DNA of 64,000 bases from Paracoccus wurundjeri. GTDB lineage: Bacteria; Pseudomonadota; Alphaproteobacteria; Rhodobacterales; Rhodobacteraceae. Every line of letters starts with the position of its first letter. The stretch's first letter is position 1. The stretch is taken from positions 62,001-126,000 of the forward strand of contig NZ_JAUUTZ010000007.1 of the NCBI RefSeq assembly GCF_030678915.1, in the 5' to 3' direction. A program made the translations under genes and the position numbers. Below are positions 1 through 8,199 of the stretch, in pieces. Below the pieces are notes generated by a model, which searched no databases, had not been told where the DNA came from, and saw nothing but the letters and a program-made list of their open reading frames with translations.

Positions 1-851
1 CCGCTCAGGACGCCGCTGATGCCGTGAACGGCGACGCAGCCGAAGAAGAAGCCGGTGCGGATGCCGCGACCGAGGGGGAAGCTGCCGCAACATCCGACGA
101 TGACGCCGCCGCGGAAGGAACCGCCGCGGGCGAAGCGAATGCGGACGAGGCCGAATCAGCCACCGAACAACCTGAAGCTGCCGCAGAAGAACCTGCCTCG
201 GATGAACCTGCCGCTGCTGGCGAAGCCGCTGAGACCGGCGCAGCGGCGGCACCTGGTGCCCCGGCCGAAGGCGGAACGCCTTCCGAGCAGGCAGCCGAAG
301 GCGCGGATGACGAACCGAAGGTCGGTTCCTACTATGCGAAATCGACTCATTCCGACTGGACGATTCGCTGTGTCACGACCGAAAGCGGCAATGATCCCTG
401 CGAATTGTATCAGTTGCTGAAAGACAGCGACGGCAATTCCGTCGCCGAGATGACGCTTATTCCTCTGAGCAATGGCGAAGTCGCCGCTGGCGCCACCATG
501 GTCGTTCCGCTGGAAACCGATCTGACCAAGGGCCTGAGCTTCGGAATCGACGGAAACAAGGCAAGTGGCTATCCGTTCAGCTTCTGCGCTCCGGTCGGTT
601 GCGTCTCGCGTATGGGGTTCACCGCGGATGAATTGGGTGCTTTGAAAGGCGGATCCAAGGCCAATGTCGAATTGTTGCCCTTTGGCTCGGATCCCGAAAA
701 CCCGGTCGAACTTGAACTGTCTCTGGCAGGTTTCACTGCGGCCTATAGTGAGTTGGAACAACTCGCCAAGGAAGCACAGGCCACGGCCGAGCAGCAAGGC
801 GGCAATACCGAAGAACAGCCTGCCGAAGAGGAAGCGCAACCGGCAGAATAA
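1..851 (+). CDS. IalB-family invasion-associated protein (5' end outside window)
   Basis: The reading frame is open from base 3 to the stop at 849-851, so the true start and any signal peptide lie to the left of the window; the GTG at 24 is only the first start-like codon. The first ~95 visible residues are a low-complexity Ala/Glu/Pro/Asp linker. The C-terminal ~180 residues match the invasion-associated locus B (IalB) family: an opening SDWTIRC-like segment, a CELYQ motif, and a paired-cysteine FCAPVGC motif. A short Glu/Gln/Ala-rich acidic tail ends the protein. IalB proteins are exported and act in the periplasm or outer envelope; their molecular activity is not established, and 'invasion' is a historical name. 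A strong hairpin follows and separates it from the convergent ketosynthase gene. Confidence 0.8.
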   Translation, partial: AQDAADAVNGDAAEEEAGADAATEGEAAATSDDDAAAEGTAAGEANADEAESATEQPEAAAEEPASDEPAAAGEAAETGAAAAPGAPAEGGTPSEQAAEGADDEPKVGSYYAKSTHSDWTIRCVTTESGNDPCELYQLLKDSDGNSVAEMTLIPLSNGEVAAGATMVVPLETDLTKGLSFGIDGNKASGYPFSFCAPVGCVSRMGFTADELGALKGGSKANVELLPFGSDPENPVELELSLAGFTAAYSELEQLAKEAQATAEQQGGNTEEQPAEEEAQPAE

Positions 852-883
852 CTGGCACTGCGGCAAAGCATCCGTGAAAACAG

Positions 884-912
884 AAAACCGCGCCGGATAC
901 GGCGCGGTTTTT
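884..912. terminator. Bidirectional intrinsic terminator
   Basis: A perfect 11-bp stem (884-894 with 901-911, AAAACCGCGCC/GGCGCGGTTTT) has a 6-base loop. It has T residues on the right and A residues on the left, so it can work in both directions. It lies between the convergent IalB-like and ketosynthase genes. Confidence 0.8.
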
Positions 913-938
913 CCGTACCGCAGGATGAAACCCGGCCG

Positions 939-2228
939 TCAAACCCGCCGTAACGCGATCACGGCATTCAACCCGCCAAAAGCGAACGCATTGGACAACA
1001 CCGCATCCACCTGCGCATCCCGTGCTTCATTCGGCACCACATCAAGCGCACATTCGGGATCAGGCTCTTGATATCCGATGGTCGGGGCAACCACGCCGTC
1101 CCGCAAAGCCATGATACAGGCCAGCAATTCGACCGCGCCCGTCCCCCCAATCAAATGCCCGTGCATGGATTTAGTCGAAGATATCATCAGTCGGTCGGCA
1201 TGATGACCAAACGCATGGGCGACAGCGGCACATTCGGTCTTGTCATTCGCAGCCGTTCCCGTGCCATGGGCATTGATATAGCCGATCTGTTCCGGGTTCA
1301 GGCCCGCATCGCTTAACGCACCGCTGATGGCACGCTCGGCCCCTTGTGCCGATGGCATAACGATATCCTGCGCATCCGAAGACATCGCAAAACCGACCAC
1401 CTCGGCAAGAATATCGGCCCCGCGGGTATGGGCAGATTCGTAATCCTCGAAGACGAAAACCCCAGCACCCTCACCCTGAACCATGCCGTTGCGATTGGCA
1501 CTGAAGGGACGACAGGCATCTTTGGACATGACCCGCAGCCCCTCCCATGCCTTGACTCCGCCAAAGCACAACATTGCCTCTGATCCGCCGGTCAGCATCA
1601 CTTGCGCCGCACCGGATCGGATCATCTGAAAGGCAAGCCCCATGGCGTGATTGGAACTTGCGCAGGCAGTCGCGACGGTAAACGATGGGCCGCGCAGCCC
1701 GAACTCCATCGAAACATGGCTGGCGGCGGCATTGTTCATCAGCTTCGGCACGACAAAGGGGTGAACGCGGTTCTTCCCCTCTTCATAGACGGCACGATAA
1801 TTATCGTCCCAGGTATTCAGGCCGCCCCCGGCCGTGCCCAGAACCACCCCGGCACGCAAACCCAGCTTGCCCTGAAAATTCAACCCTGCCTGCCCGACCG
1901 CCTGCTTGGCCGCCAGCAGCGTGAATTGGGTGAACTTGTCATAAAGAAGGATTTGCTGGCGATTGAAGTAGCTTTCGGGCCGCCAGTCATGGATCTGCGC
2001 GCCGATCTGGATAGACAACCGCTCGACATCGCGAAAATCAAGCTGCGTGATGCCGCAACGCGCTTCGCGAAAAGCTTCCAGCGTGGTCGCTACATCGTGG
2101 CCAAGCGCGTTGATGGTGCCTGCCCCGGTGATGACCACCCTGCGCAACCCGTCAGGGGTCAGCGGATCAAAGGATTTTACGGTACGAGATTCCTCGGTTT
2201 TTTTCTTGCCGGTTCTCTTGGCGCTCAT
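939..2228 (-). CDS. Beta-ketoacyl-ACP synthase, FabF-like (KAS II type)
   Basis: A condensing enzyme of 429 residues that would extend acyl-ACP with malonyl-ACP. The thiolase fold carries the full KAS II catalytic set: Cys189 in TACASSNHA, His321 in HGTGT, Lys353 and His358 in TKSMHGH. An unusual Lys/Arg-rich segment of ~28 residues precedes the VVITGAG strand where FabF normally begins. The start ATG overlaps the stop of the upstream acyl carrier protein gene (ATGA, 2225-2228), and that gene follows lpxD. The context suggests a ketosynthase working with a dedicated ACP to make the long hydroxyacyl chains of lipid A rather than housekeeping FabF; this role is inferred from position only. Confidence 0.88.
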   Translation of the reverse strand: MSAKRTGKKKTEESRTVKSFDPLTPDGLRRVVITGAGTINALGHDVATTLEAFREARCGITQLDFRDVERLSIQIGAQIHDWRPESYFNRQQILLYDKFTQFTLLAAKQAVGQAGLNFQGKLGLRAGVVLGTAGGGLNTWDDNYRAVYEEGKNRVHPFVVPKLMNNAAASHVSMEFGLRGPSFTVATACASSNHAMGLAFQMIRSGAAQVMLTGGSEAMLCFGGVKAWEGLRVMSKDACRPFSANRNGMVQGEGAGVFVFEDYESAHTRGADILAEVVGFAMSSDAQDIVMPSAQGAERAISGALSDAGLNPEQIGYINAHGTGTAANDKTECAAVAHAFGHHADRLMISSTKSMHGHLIGGTGAVELLACIMALRDGVVAPTIGYQEPDPECALDVVPNEARDAQVDAVLSNAFAFGGLNAVIALRRV

Positions 2229-2491
2229 GCGGCCTTTTCCGCTACAAGCCGTTCAACCGCCGCGATGATCGTCCCCATGGTTGAGATATCGAATTCGGAT
2301 TTCTCGGGCTCATTGGCATTGAAGGGAATCGTGATATCGAATTCCTCTTCAATCGCAAAAATCGATTCGACCAGCCCAAGGCTGTCGATCCCCAGTTCCT
2401 CGGGGGTCGCCTCATCGGAAATCTGATCCGGTTCCAGCATCGCCTGTTCGGCAATGAGTTCCTTGATTCGGGATTTTACGGTGTCAGTCAT
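2225..2491 (-). CDS. Specialised acyl carrier protein (probable lipid A ACP)
   Basis: An 88-residue acyl carrier protein with the phosphopantetheine site Ser37 in GIDSL. It differs from the housekeeping AcpP encoded at 6966-7199: the loop after helix III is longer, with an insertion around NANEPEKSEFD, in the way that lipid-A-dedicated ACPs such as rhizobial AcpXL diverge. The start has a strong ribosome site (AGGAGG, 6 bases upstream). It lies 12 bp after lpxD and overlaps the ketosynthase gene by four bases, so the three are probably translated together. Assignment to lipid A is inferred from the neighbours. Confidence 0.85.
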   Translation of the reverse strand: MTDTVKSRIKELIAEQAMLEPDQISDEATPEELGIDSLGLVESIFAIEEEFDITIPFNANEPEKSEFDISTMGTIIAAVERLVAEKAA

Positions 2492-2503
2492 GTCGCCTCC
2501 TGT

Positions 2504-3604
2504 TCATCCCTTTTCCAACAGGCGTGTAACGGTTTCCTGAAGCTTTGCAACTTGGCTTGCAAGACGTGGCAAACGACGGGTCGCTTTCTGGATTTCCATC
2601 TGCGTTTCCATCTTTACCGCCGGATGACCAAGAATCACACGCCCGGCCGGGACACGGGTGAATATCTTGCTGGCGCCGCCTGCGATAACATCATCGCCGA
2701 TCTCGATATTATCCGAGACACCAACCTGCCCCGCAAGAACCACACGATCGCCGATCTTCGACGAACCGGCAACGCCCACCAGGCCGCATAACAGGCAGTC
2801 TTCGCCAATCACGACATTATGGCCGATCTGTACGAGGCTGTCGATTTTTGTGCCGGAACCGATCCGGGTGGCCCGTATCGTCCCGCGGTCGATGGTGGCA
2901 TTCGCGCCGATTTCGACGTCATTCCCGATTTCGACCCCGCCCAAAGAATGAATGCGGGTCCAGTGCTGAGCCCTGAGATCATCGCGGGTGCCCAGCGTGC
3001 GGCGGATTTCCTCGATCCCCGATTCCTCGGGCGTCACGTAAGAGAAACCGTCACCGCCGATCGAGGCCCCGGGCTGAACGATCAGACGTTCCCCCGCCGT
3101 GACGCCATGGGCAATGCGCGCGCCCGGAAGAATCAGTGCATCCTGGCCAACTCGCGTTCCCCGCCCGATGGAGACATGCGCCCCGATCCGCGCGCCGGAC
3201 GCAATACGGGCATCGGCGCCGATCACCACAAAAGGTCCGATAGCTGCGCCCTCACCGATCTCGGCGCTGTCATCGATCACGGCTGTGGGATGTATGCCGG
3301 GTGCGATATCAGGGCCGGGATCGAATGCCCGGGTCAGACCGGCCATGACCAGACGCGGACGCGGCGCGAAGATTGCCGCTTTCAGCCCGTATTCTTCGGG
3401 ATTCATTCCCTCGGCAAGGATCGCCATGCTTCCCGGGCGCAAAGCCCCGGCATATTTCGGAGCCATCGCCAAGGCGATAACCCCTCCATCTTTGCCCACA
3501 GGTACGGTTTCCGAGGGTTCTGCCGCGCCCGTCACGGGCAGGGATTGATCTCCCCAGGCCTGCGCATCCAATGCGCGTGCAAGTTCGCCAATGGTTACAG
3601 ACAT
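2504..3604 (-). CDS. lpxD: UDP-3-O-(3-hydroxyacyl)glucosamine N-acyltransferase LpxD
   Basis: Third step of lipid A synthesis: transfers a 3-hydroxyacyl chain from ACP to the 2-amino group of UDP-3-O-acyl-glucosamine in the cytoplasm. The 366-residue protein has the LpxD uridine-binding N-terminal domain (~1-95), a long left-handed beta-helix of hexapeptide repeats (~100-330) and a C-terminal helix. The catalytic histidine is His262 in the IGHNVVIG segment. The ATG at 3604 is chosen over the in-frame GTG at 3613 because AAAGGTGG lies just upstream of it. First gene of the operon with the specialised ACP and ketosynthase, which probably supply its acyl donor. Here lpxD is not followed by fabZ-lpxA, as it often is elsewhere. 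Confidence 0.93.
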   Translation of the reverse strand: MSVTIGELARALDAQAWGDQSLPVTGAAEPSETVPVGKDGGVIALAMAPKYAGALRPGSMAILAEGMNPEEYGLKAAIFAPRPRLVMAGLTRAFDPGPDIAPGIHPTAVIDDSAEIGEGAAIGPFVVIGADARIASGARIGAHVSIGRGTRVGQDALILPGARIAHGVTAGERLIVQPGASIGGDGFSYVTPEESGIEEIRRTLGTRDDLRAQHWTRIHSLGGVEIGNDVEIGANATIDRGTIRATRIGSGTKIDSLVQIGHNVVIGEDCLLCGLVGVAGSSKIGDRVVLAGQVGVSDNIEIGDDVIAGGASKIFTRVPAGRVILGHPAVKMETQMEIQKATRRLPRLASQVAKLQETVTRLLEKG

Positions 3605-3636
3605 GATTGCCACCTTTCACATGTGGCTTAATCGGT

Positions 3637-5256
3637 TTACGCGTCCAAATCCAGACCGGCTTTTTCAAGCAATCCCCAAATCACCGCGTCACGCCCATAG
3701 ACGTCCTTATAAAGGCGAATCTGCCCTGTCTCGTCCGGAAATGCCGTGAAATAGACCAGATGCACCGGTACTTCGGGTGTCAGCTTCAACCAGGTCTCTT
3801 TGCCGGTATTCAGAGCACGCTCGAAAACAGCCTGGGGGTTTTCCGTCTGCACGGACAAAAGCTGATAGGCCAGGTCAAACGGATCGCCGATCCGGATACA
3901 GCCATGCGAGTAAGCACGCGACTGGTTGGCAAACAGATGTTTCGTCGGAGTATCGTGCAGATAGATATTCCACTGGTTCGGGAAGATGAATTTCACCTTT
4001 CCCAAGGCATTGTCGTCGCTTGGCTTCTGGCGCATCCGATAGGGAAAGCTTGATGCCGTATAACGGGCGAAGTCGATATTGTCCCGAGGCACGACATTGC
4101 CATTTCCATCCACGATATCGATATGCGAAACGGCATAGCGGTTCGCTTTCAATTGCGGCAGATATTCCTTGATCGTGATCGAGCGCGGCACGTTCCAGCG
4201 GGGGTTCACCACCAGATATTCCATCTGGTCCGAAAATTCCGGGGTCTGCATCTCGGATTCCGCCTTGCCGACCACGACACGGGTCTGGAAAACCTCGTGC
4301 CCTTTCTCGAAGATGCGGGCCTTGTATTCCGGGATATTGACCCAGACCATACGGTCATCCAATGCCTCGCCGGTCATCCAGCGCATCCGCTCCAATGCGA
4401 CGATAATGGCCCGGGTTCGCGCATTCATTCCATCCGAATTCAGCTGACGGATCGTGTTCGGCCCCGCCACGCCATCCGGATTGAGCCCGACCGCCTCCTG
4501 ATAGCGGGCAACCTCTGCCGACAAGGCGTCGTCGTAAAGCCGCGGGTCGGTTACCTGTTCGGCCTTGAGCCCGATACTTGCCAGACGGGCGCGCAGAAGC
4601 GCGATACCCTCATCACTCATACCCAGACGCCAAACCGCCTCGGGAGCCTTGGGCAGATCCGCAGGCACGCTCATCACCTGCGCCTCGTGCAAAGCCGCTT
4701 GCAATTGTTCATATGCCTCGTGCTGCGGCCCCAGTTCCGCCAGATAATCCGCCGGATTGTCGCTGGCGGCGAATTCCGCCATCAGTTGAGCCACGGCCGG
4801 GCGCCTGACCTCACGGTGAATACCGGGGACCGACCTTGCAGGATCGATCACGCCACCGGTCAGATCCTGGATCATCCGCGCCAGAGTCCGGGCATAAACC
4901 ATCTCGGACGTGAAATCCTGCCCTGCCGAATCCAGGCTGTCCGGGCGGTAACGTGATGTTGGAATACCATGCGAAGGCATTGTCTCGATGGCATCGCGCA
5001 ACGCCTGGCGCCGAACCTCTCCTTTGGGGCCGGTGAAAATCGGCTTCAACCCGTTGCCGCCGTAAAATGCCGCCAGAGCCGGATCACTTGCCACCGCCTC
5101 GGCAAGCGCCATTTCGTCGGGTGAGAAATGAAGCCTGGGCGAAACCGCCACGGTTGTCCCGCCGCTTTGCATAACGGAAGATTGCGCCACCGCTACTTGA
5201 GCGCCGCTGATGATCATAGCTGCCGCCAGGATGACTGAAAAACCCGATCGCCGCAT
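3637..5256 (-). CDS. Murein L,D-transpeptidase (YcbB/LdtD-like)
   Basis: A periplasmic enzyme that forms 3-3 cross-links or modifies peptidoglycan peptides. The 539-residue product begins with a signal peptide (~1-24, ending AVAQ). It contains a peptidoglycan-binding_1 domain (~235-275) and a C-terminal YkuD catalytic domain (~300-470) with His434, His451 and the nucleophile Cys453 in SHGCIR. The start at 5256 is chosen because it has AGG seven bases upstream and yields a normal signal peptide; the frame is open further up to 5385. A DUF882 peptidase-like gene is divergent 297 bp away. The same two families are neighbours in E. coli (ycbB-ycbK), which suggests linked cell-wall roles. Confidence 0.9.
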   Translation of the reverse strand: MRRSGFSVILAAAMIISGAQVAVAQSSVMQSGGTTVAVSPRLHFSPDEMALAEAVASDPALAAFYGGNGLKPIFTGPKGEVRRQALRDAIETMPSHGIPTSRYRPDSLDSAGQDFTSEMVYARTLARMIQDLTGGVIDPARSVPGIHREVRRPAVAQLMAEFAASDNPADYLAELGPQHEAYEQLQAALHEAQVMSVPADLPKAPEAVWRLGMSDEGIALLRARLASIGLKAEQVTDPRLYDDALSAEVARYQEAVGLNPDGVAGPNTIRQLNSDGMNARTRAIIVALERMRWMTGEALDDRMVWVNIPEYKARIFEKGHEVFQTRVVVGKAESEMQTPEFSDQMEYLVVNPRWNVPRSITIKEYLPQLKANRYAVSHIDIVDGNGNVVPRDNIDFARYTASSFPYRMRQKPSDDNALGKVKFIFPNQWNIYLHDTPTKHLFANQSRAYSHGCIRIGDPFDLAYQLLSVQTENPQAVFERALNTGKETWLKLTPEVPVHLVYFTAFPDETGQIRLYKDVYGRDAVIWGLLEKAGLDLDA

Positions 5257-5553
5257 CGAAACCTCATAAATCATGACCTGATTCTGCCATTGATCATGCA
5301 AAGGATCCATGAAGGCCGGCCGAACCCCTAAGATCAAAACCACAAAGTTGCATAATCGGCACAATATGAAGCTCAACGGCAACAAGCGGCATGATAAGCG
5401 GTTTTTTGCCGATATACAGGCGGATTTATCCCCGCACGCACAAATAGGTTTCTACAACCTGAAGATTTTGACATATTATTAATCATCGTAAGACATCTTC
5501 CAAGAAGCCGCAGAAACGCGGCCAAATGAACGAAGCAGGACAGGCGATCTGAC

Positions 5554-6114
5554 ATGACAATCAATCCTATTTCCCGGCGTGGAATACTGGGGGTGTTCGC
5601 GGCGACTGCTGTGACAGCTGCCCCTGTAATGGCCAATGCGTTTGGCTTCTTGCGCGGAGCAGGCGATATGCGCCGTATCCGGATGTATAACGGTCGAACC
5701 GGTGAAAGCATCGATGCCGTTTACTGGGTCGACGGCAAATATATCCGTGAATCTCTTAACGAAATCAATATTTTCATGCGCGACTGGCGGACCGGAACAG
5801 CAATCGGCATTGATCCGCGGACCATTGACGTTGCCACCGCGTCACATAGGCTGCTGCAAACGAACGAACCCTATATGCTGTTGTCGGGCTATCGTTCACC
5901 GCAGACCAATGCGATGCTGCGCAGCCGGTCTTCCGGCGTGGCCAAGAACTCGCTGCATGTGACGGGCAAGGCTGCTGATCTGCGGCTCAAATCGCGCTCT
6001 GTCGGCCAGATGTATCAGGCAGCGGCCTCTTGCCGGGCTGGCGGCGTCGGCAAATATAGCGGTTCGAATTTCGTGCATATGGATTGCGGTCCTGTGCGGA
6101 CATGGGGCTCCTGA
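5554..6114 (+). CDS. DUF882 / peptidase M15-like protein (YcbK family), Tat-exported
   Basis: A 186-residue protein with a twin-arginine signal (SRRGIL at residues 7-12, then a hydrophobic segment to ~28), so it is probably folded before export. The body is a DUF882/YcbK domain of the M15 zinc peptidase superfamily. The likely zinc ligands are His135 and Asp142 (SLHVTGKAADLR) and His175 (FVHMDCG), with a conserved SGYRSP segment before them. Members are thought to trim peptidoglycan peptides, but a defined reaction is not established. It is divergent from the L,D-transpeptidase gene, as the relatives are adjacent in E. coli. Confidence 0.88.
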   Translation: MTINPISRRGILGVFAATAVTAAPVMANAFGFLRGAGDMRRIRMYNGRTGESIDAVYWVDGKYIRESLNEINIFMRDWRTGTAIGIDPRTIDVATASHRLLQTNEPYMLLSGYRSPQTNAMLRSRSSGVAKNSLHVTGKAADLRLKSRSVGQMYQAAASCRAGGVGKYSGSNFVHMDCGPVRTWGS

Positions 6115-6152
6115 TCAAGCTCCTGAATTCCATCGCGCCTCCTGCCAGTGAT

Positions 6153-6176
6153 ATCCAACCCATTCGTGGGTTGGAT
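6153..6176. terminator. Hairpin with UUCG tetraloop after the DUF882 gene
   Basis: A perfect 10-bp inverted repeat (6153-6162 with 6167-6176) closes a TTCG loop, a very stable RNA tetraloop. There is no T-run after it, so it may be an mRNA 3'-end stabiliser or a weak terminator rather than a classical one. Confidence 0.5.
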
Positions 6177-6183
6177 TCGCTGT

Positions 6184-6253
6184 TGTGATCACAGAGCCTG
6201 CTTCTTGCGTTGACAGTAGCCTGATGGTCTGTGATTCTGATGCAGTCACTGCA
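6184..6253 (+). promoter_or_regulatory. Candidate promoter and operators of the TetR gene
   Basis: The palindrome TGTGATCACA lies at 6184-6193, a TTGACA -35 match at 6210-6215, a weak -10 (GATTCT) at 6233-6238, and the 13-bp palindrome TGCAGTCACTGCA at 6241-6253. The second palindrome would overlap the transcription start, a typical place for a TetR autoregulatory operator. The operator assignment is inference. Confidence 0.4.
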
Positions 6254-6290
6254 ATTTGGCGGTGACGCCGGAACAACTTCAGGAACGTGA

Positions 6291-6875
6291 ATGAGTTCGT
6301 CATCAATCCGACGCTATCACACCGCCAAAAAGATTCAGTCCGCAGCAATCGCGCTTGCCGTCAAGAACGGGCTGAACAATATCACGACCGAAGCGATCGC
6401 ATGCGCCGCAGGTGTCAGTGCCCGCACTTTCTTCAACTATTACCCCTATAAAGAAGCCGCTCTCATGGGGCCGCAACCGGATTATCCAGAGGATGCGGCA
6501 GAGCTATTCATAAATGGCACAGGCAGTCTGCTGGCCGACCTTCGGGAATTGATCTCTGTCCACATTTCACGCTTTCTGCATGAAAGGGAAATGCTTGGAC
6601 ATCTTCTCAAGCTTAGCGAAACCGATCCCAAGCTGACGGCTTTGCGCAATAATGCCGTCCTGGCACGGCGCGGCAAAATGGCAGGGCTTCTTCAGCGACG
6701 CCTGCCGGATACCGACCCCAGAATGATCGACATCCTTGCTTCGGCCATCATCGCAGCCACCAATAACGCAACCCAAAGCTGGGCTCTTGGCGTATCCGAA
6801 GACTTCGTCGAAGCTGCCATGGAAAATCTGTCGCTCATCCTTCCCGCAGCCCGGCTGCTGGAAGAGGACGATTAA
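6291..6875 (+). CDS. TetR/AcrR-family transcriptional regulator
   Basis: A 194-residue protein with an N-terminal TetR helix-turn-helix (~12-58, ITTEAIACAAGVSARTFFNYY) and an all-helical ligand-binding C-terminal domain typical of repressors. The effector and target are unknown. No efflux pump or enzyme is divergently encoded; the left neighbour points the same way and the right neighbour, acpP, is convergent. Palindromes just upstream of the start suggest autoregulation. A bidirectional hairpin follows. Confidence 0.88.
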   Translation: MSSSSIRRYHTAKKIQSAAIALAVKNGLNNITTEAIACAAGVSARTFFNYYPYKEAALMGPQPDYPEDAAELFINGTGSLLADLRELISVHISRFLHEREMLGHLLKLSETDPKLTALRNNAVLARRGKMAGLLQRRLPDTDPRMIDILASAIIAATNNATQSWALGVSEDFVEAAMENLSLILPAARLLEEDD

Positions 6876-6904
6876 CCGTCGCTTTCAGATATTCCACCAA
6901 TGGA

Positions 6905-6935
6905 AAAGCGGCGCTCCCTGTAAGAGCGCCGCTTT
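6905..6935. terminator. Bidirectional terminator between tetR-family gene and acpP
   Basis: A perfect 12-bp stem (6905-6916 with 6924-6935, AAAGCGGCGCTC/GAGCGCCGCTTT) with a 7-base loop and A/T-flanked ends. It serves both convergent genes. Confidence 0.75.
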
Positions 6936-6965
6936 CCTGAATTTCGGTAAAGGCGAAATCCGACC

Positions 6966-7199
6966 TTAGACCGCGCCGTTGATGAACTTCACCGCATCGC
7001 CAACAGTCTGAATGGTTTCAGCGGCGTCATCGGGAATCTCGATGCCGAATTCTTCTTCGAAAGCCATCACCAGTTCGACGGTATCAAGGCTATCAGCACC
7101 CAGATCGTCAATGAAAGAAGCGGACTCGACCACTTTCTCTTCATCGACACCAAGATGTTCGACAACGATTTTTTTCACGCGATCAGCGATATCGCTCAT
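6966..7199 (-). CDS. acpP: Acyl carrier protein AcpP
   Basis: Housekeeping acyl carrier of type II fatty acid synthesis, cytoplasmic. The 77-residue acidic protein has the canonical DSL site (Ser37 in [12 protein letters not shown]) for the 4'-phosphopantetheine arm. Start supported by GAGG eight bases upstream. It lies downstream of fabD and fabG in the same direction, separated from fabG by 170 bp that may hold its own promoter, as is common for acpP. Confidence 0.97.
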   Translation of the reverse strand: MSDIADRVKKIVVEHLGVDEEKVVESASFIDDLGADSLDTVELVMAFEEEFGIEIPDDAAETIQTVGDAVKFINGAV

Positions 7200-7369
7200 A
7201 TCACAACCTCATTCTCGCGGGCATCCGCCCAAATATGGTTCCCGGGCATCGCCCGTGTTGGCACAGGGCGGTTTCCCTGCTGCTCAGGGGCCGGATATAG
7301 CACCCCCTATGCATCATGCAACCGCTTTTCCATGCTTTTTCTTGCTGCGATGCAGCGCATCCTTTCGGC

Positions 7370-8107
7370 TCAGACCATCGCCATGCCTCCATTTACATGC
7401 AGCGTCGCACCGGTGACATATCCCGAAGCAGGACTGGCCAGATACAGTACGGCTGCCGCTATGTCGGCGGGTGTCCCCATCCGACCGGTTGGAATTTGTC
7501 CCAGGATCCGGGACTTCTGATCGTCGTTCAATTTGTCGGTCATGGCGGTTTCGATGAAACCCGGCGCCACGCAGTTCACCGTGATGCCCCGACTGGCCAC
7601 TTCAGAGGCAAGGCTTTTCGACATGCCGACCAGCCCGGCCTTGGCCGCAGCATAATTGCCCTGTCCCGGATTGCCGGTTGTCCCCACGACCGAGGTAATA
7701 TTCACGATCCGCCCCCAACGCGCCTTCATCATCCCGCGCAAGACGGCGCGACTCAGCCGGAAAACGCTGCCCAGATTCACGTCCAGCACCTGATCCCACT
7801 CTTCGTCCGACATCCGCATGAATAGGTTATCGCGAGTAATTCCGGCATTGTTGACCAGAATATCCACGGTTCCCATCGCATCGGCCGCCGCTTTCGGCAA
7901 TGCGGCCACGGCCTCGGAATCTGCCAGATTCGCGGGCACGACATGCGCCCGCTCGCCAAGCTTGCCAGCCAGTTCATTCAACGGCGCCTCGCGCGTTCCC
8001 GAAAGCGCCACCGCCGCCCCTGCGGCATGAAGCGCCTCGGCGATCGCACCGCCGATGCCACCCGAAGCGCCAGTCACAAGCGCGTTCTTTCCCGTCAGAT
8101 CAATCAT
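7370..8107 (-). CDS. fabG: 3-oxoacyl-[ACP] reductase FabG
   Basis: NADPH-dependent reductase that converts 3-ketoacyl-ACP to 3-hydroxyacyl-ACP in fatty acid elongation. The 245-residue short-chain dehydrogenase has TGASGGIG (12-19), NNAG (~86-89) and the catalytic triad Ser139, Tyr152, Lys156. GAGG lies upstream of the ATG. It sits in the usual fabD-fabG-acpP order. Confidence 0.96.
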   Translation of the reverse strand: MIDLTGKNALVTGASGGIGGAIAEALHAAGAAVALSGTREAPLNELAGKLGERAHVVPANLADSEAVAALPKAAADAMGTVDILVNNAGITRDNLFMRMSDEEWDQVLDVNLGSVFRLSRAVLRGMMKARWGRIVNITSVVGTTGNPGQGNYAAAKAGLVGMSKSLASEVASRGITVNCVAPGFIETAMTDKLNDDQKSRILGQIPTGRMGTPADIAAAVLYLASPASGYVTGATLHVNGGMAMV

Positions 8108-8199
8108 GCTGCCTCTTCTTTTTCATGGAAATACCCCGGGGGTCGCCGCAGCGGCGCCATTGGTTCAGGAACCGACCGGCGACGGGCGGCACACCCCGC

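Noticed and set aside
5468..5496. TTGACA as promoter of the DUF882 gene
   Set aside because: The -35 is perfect but no acceptable -10 lies 16-18 bp downstream.
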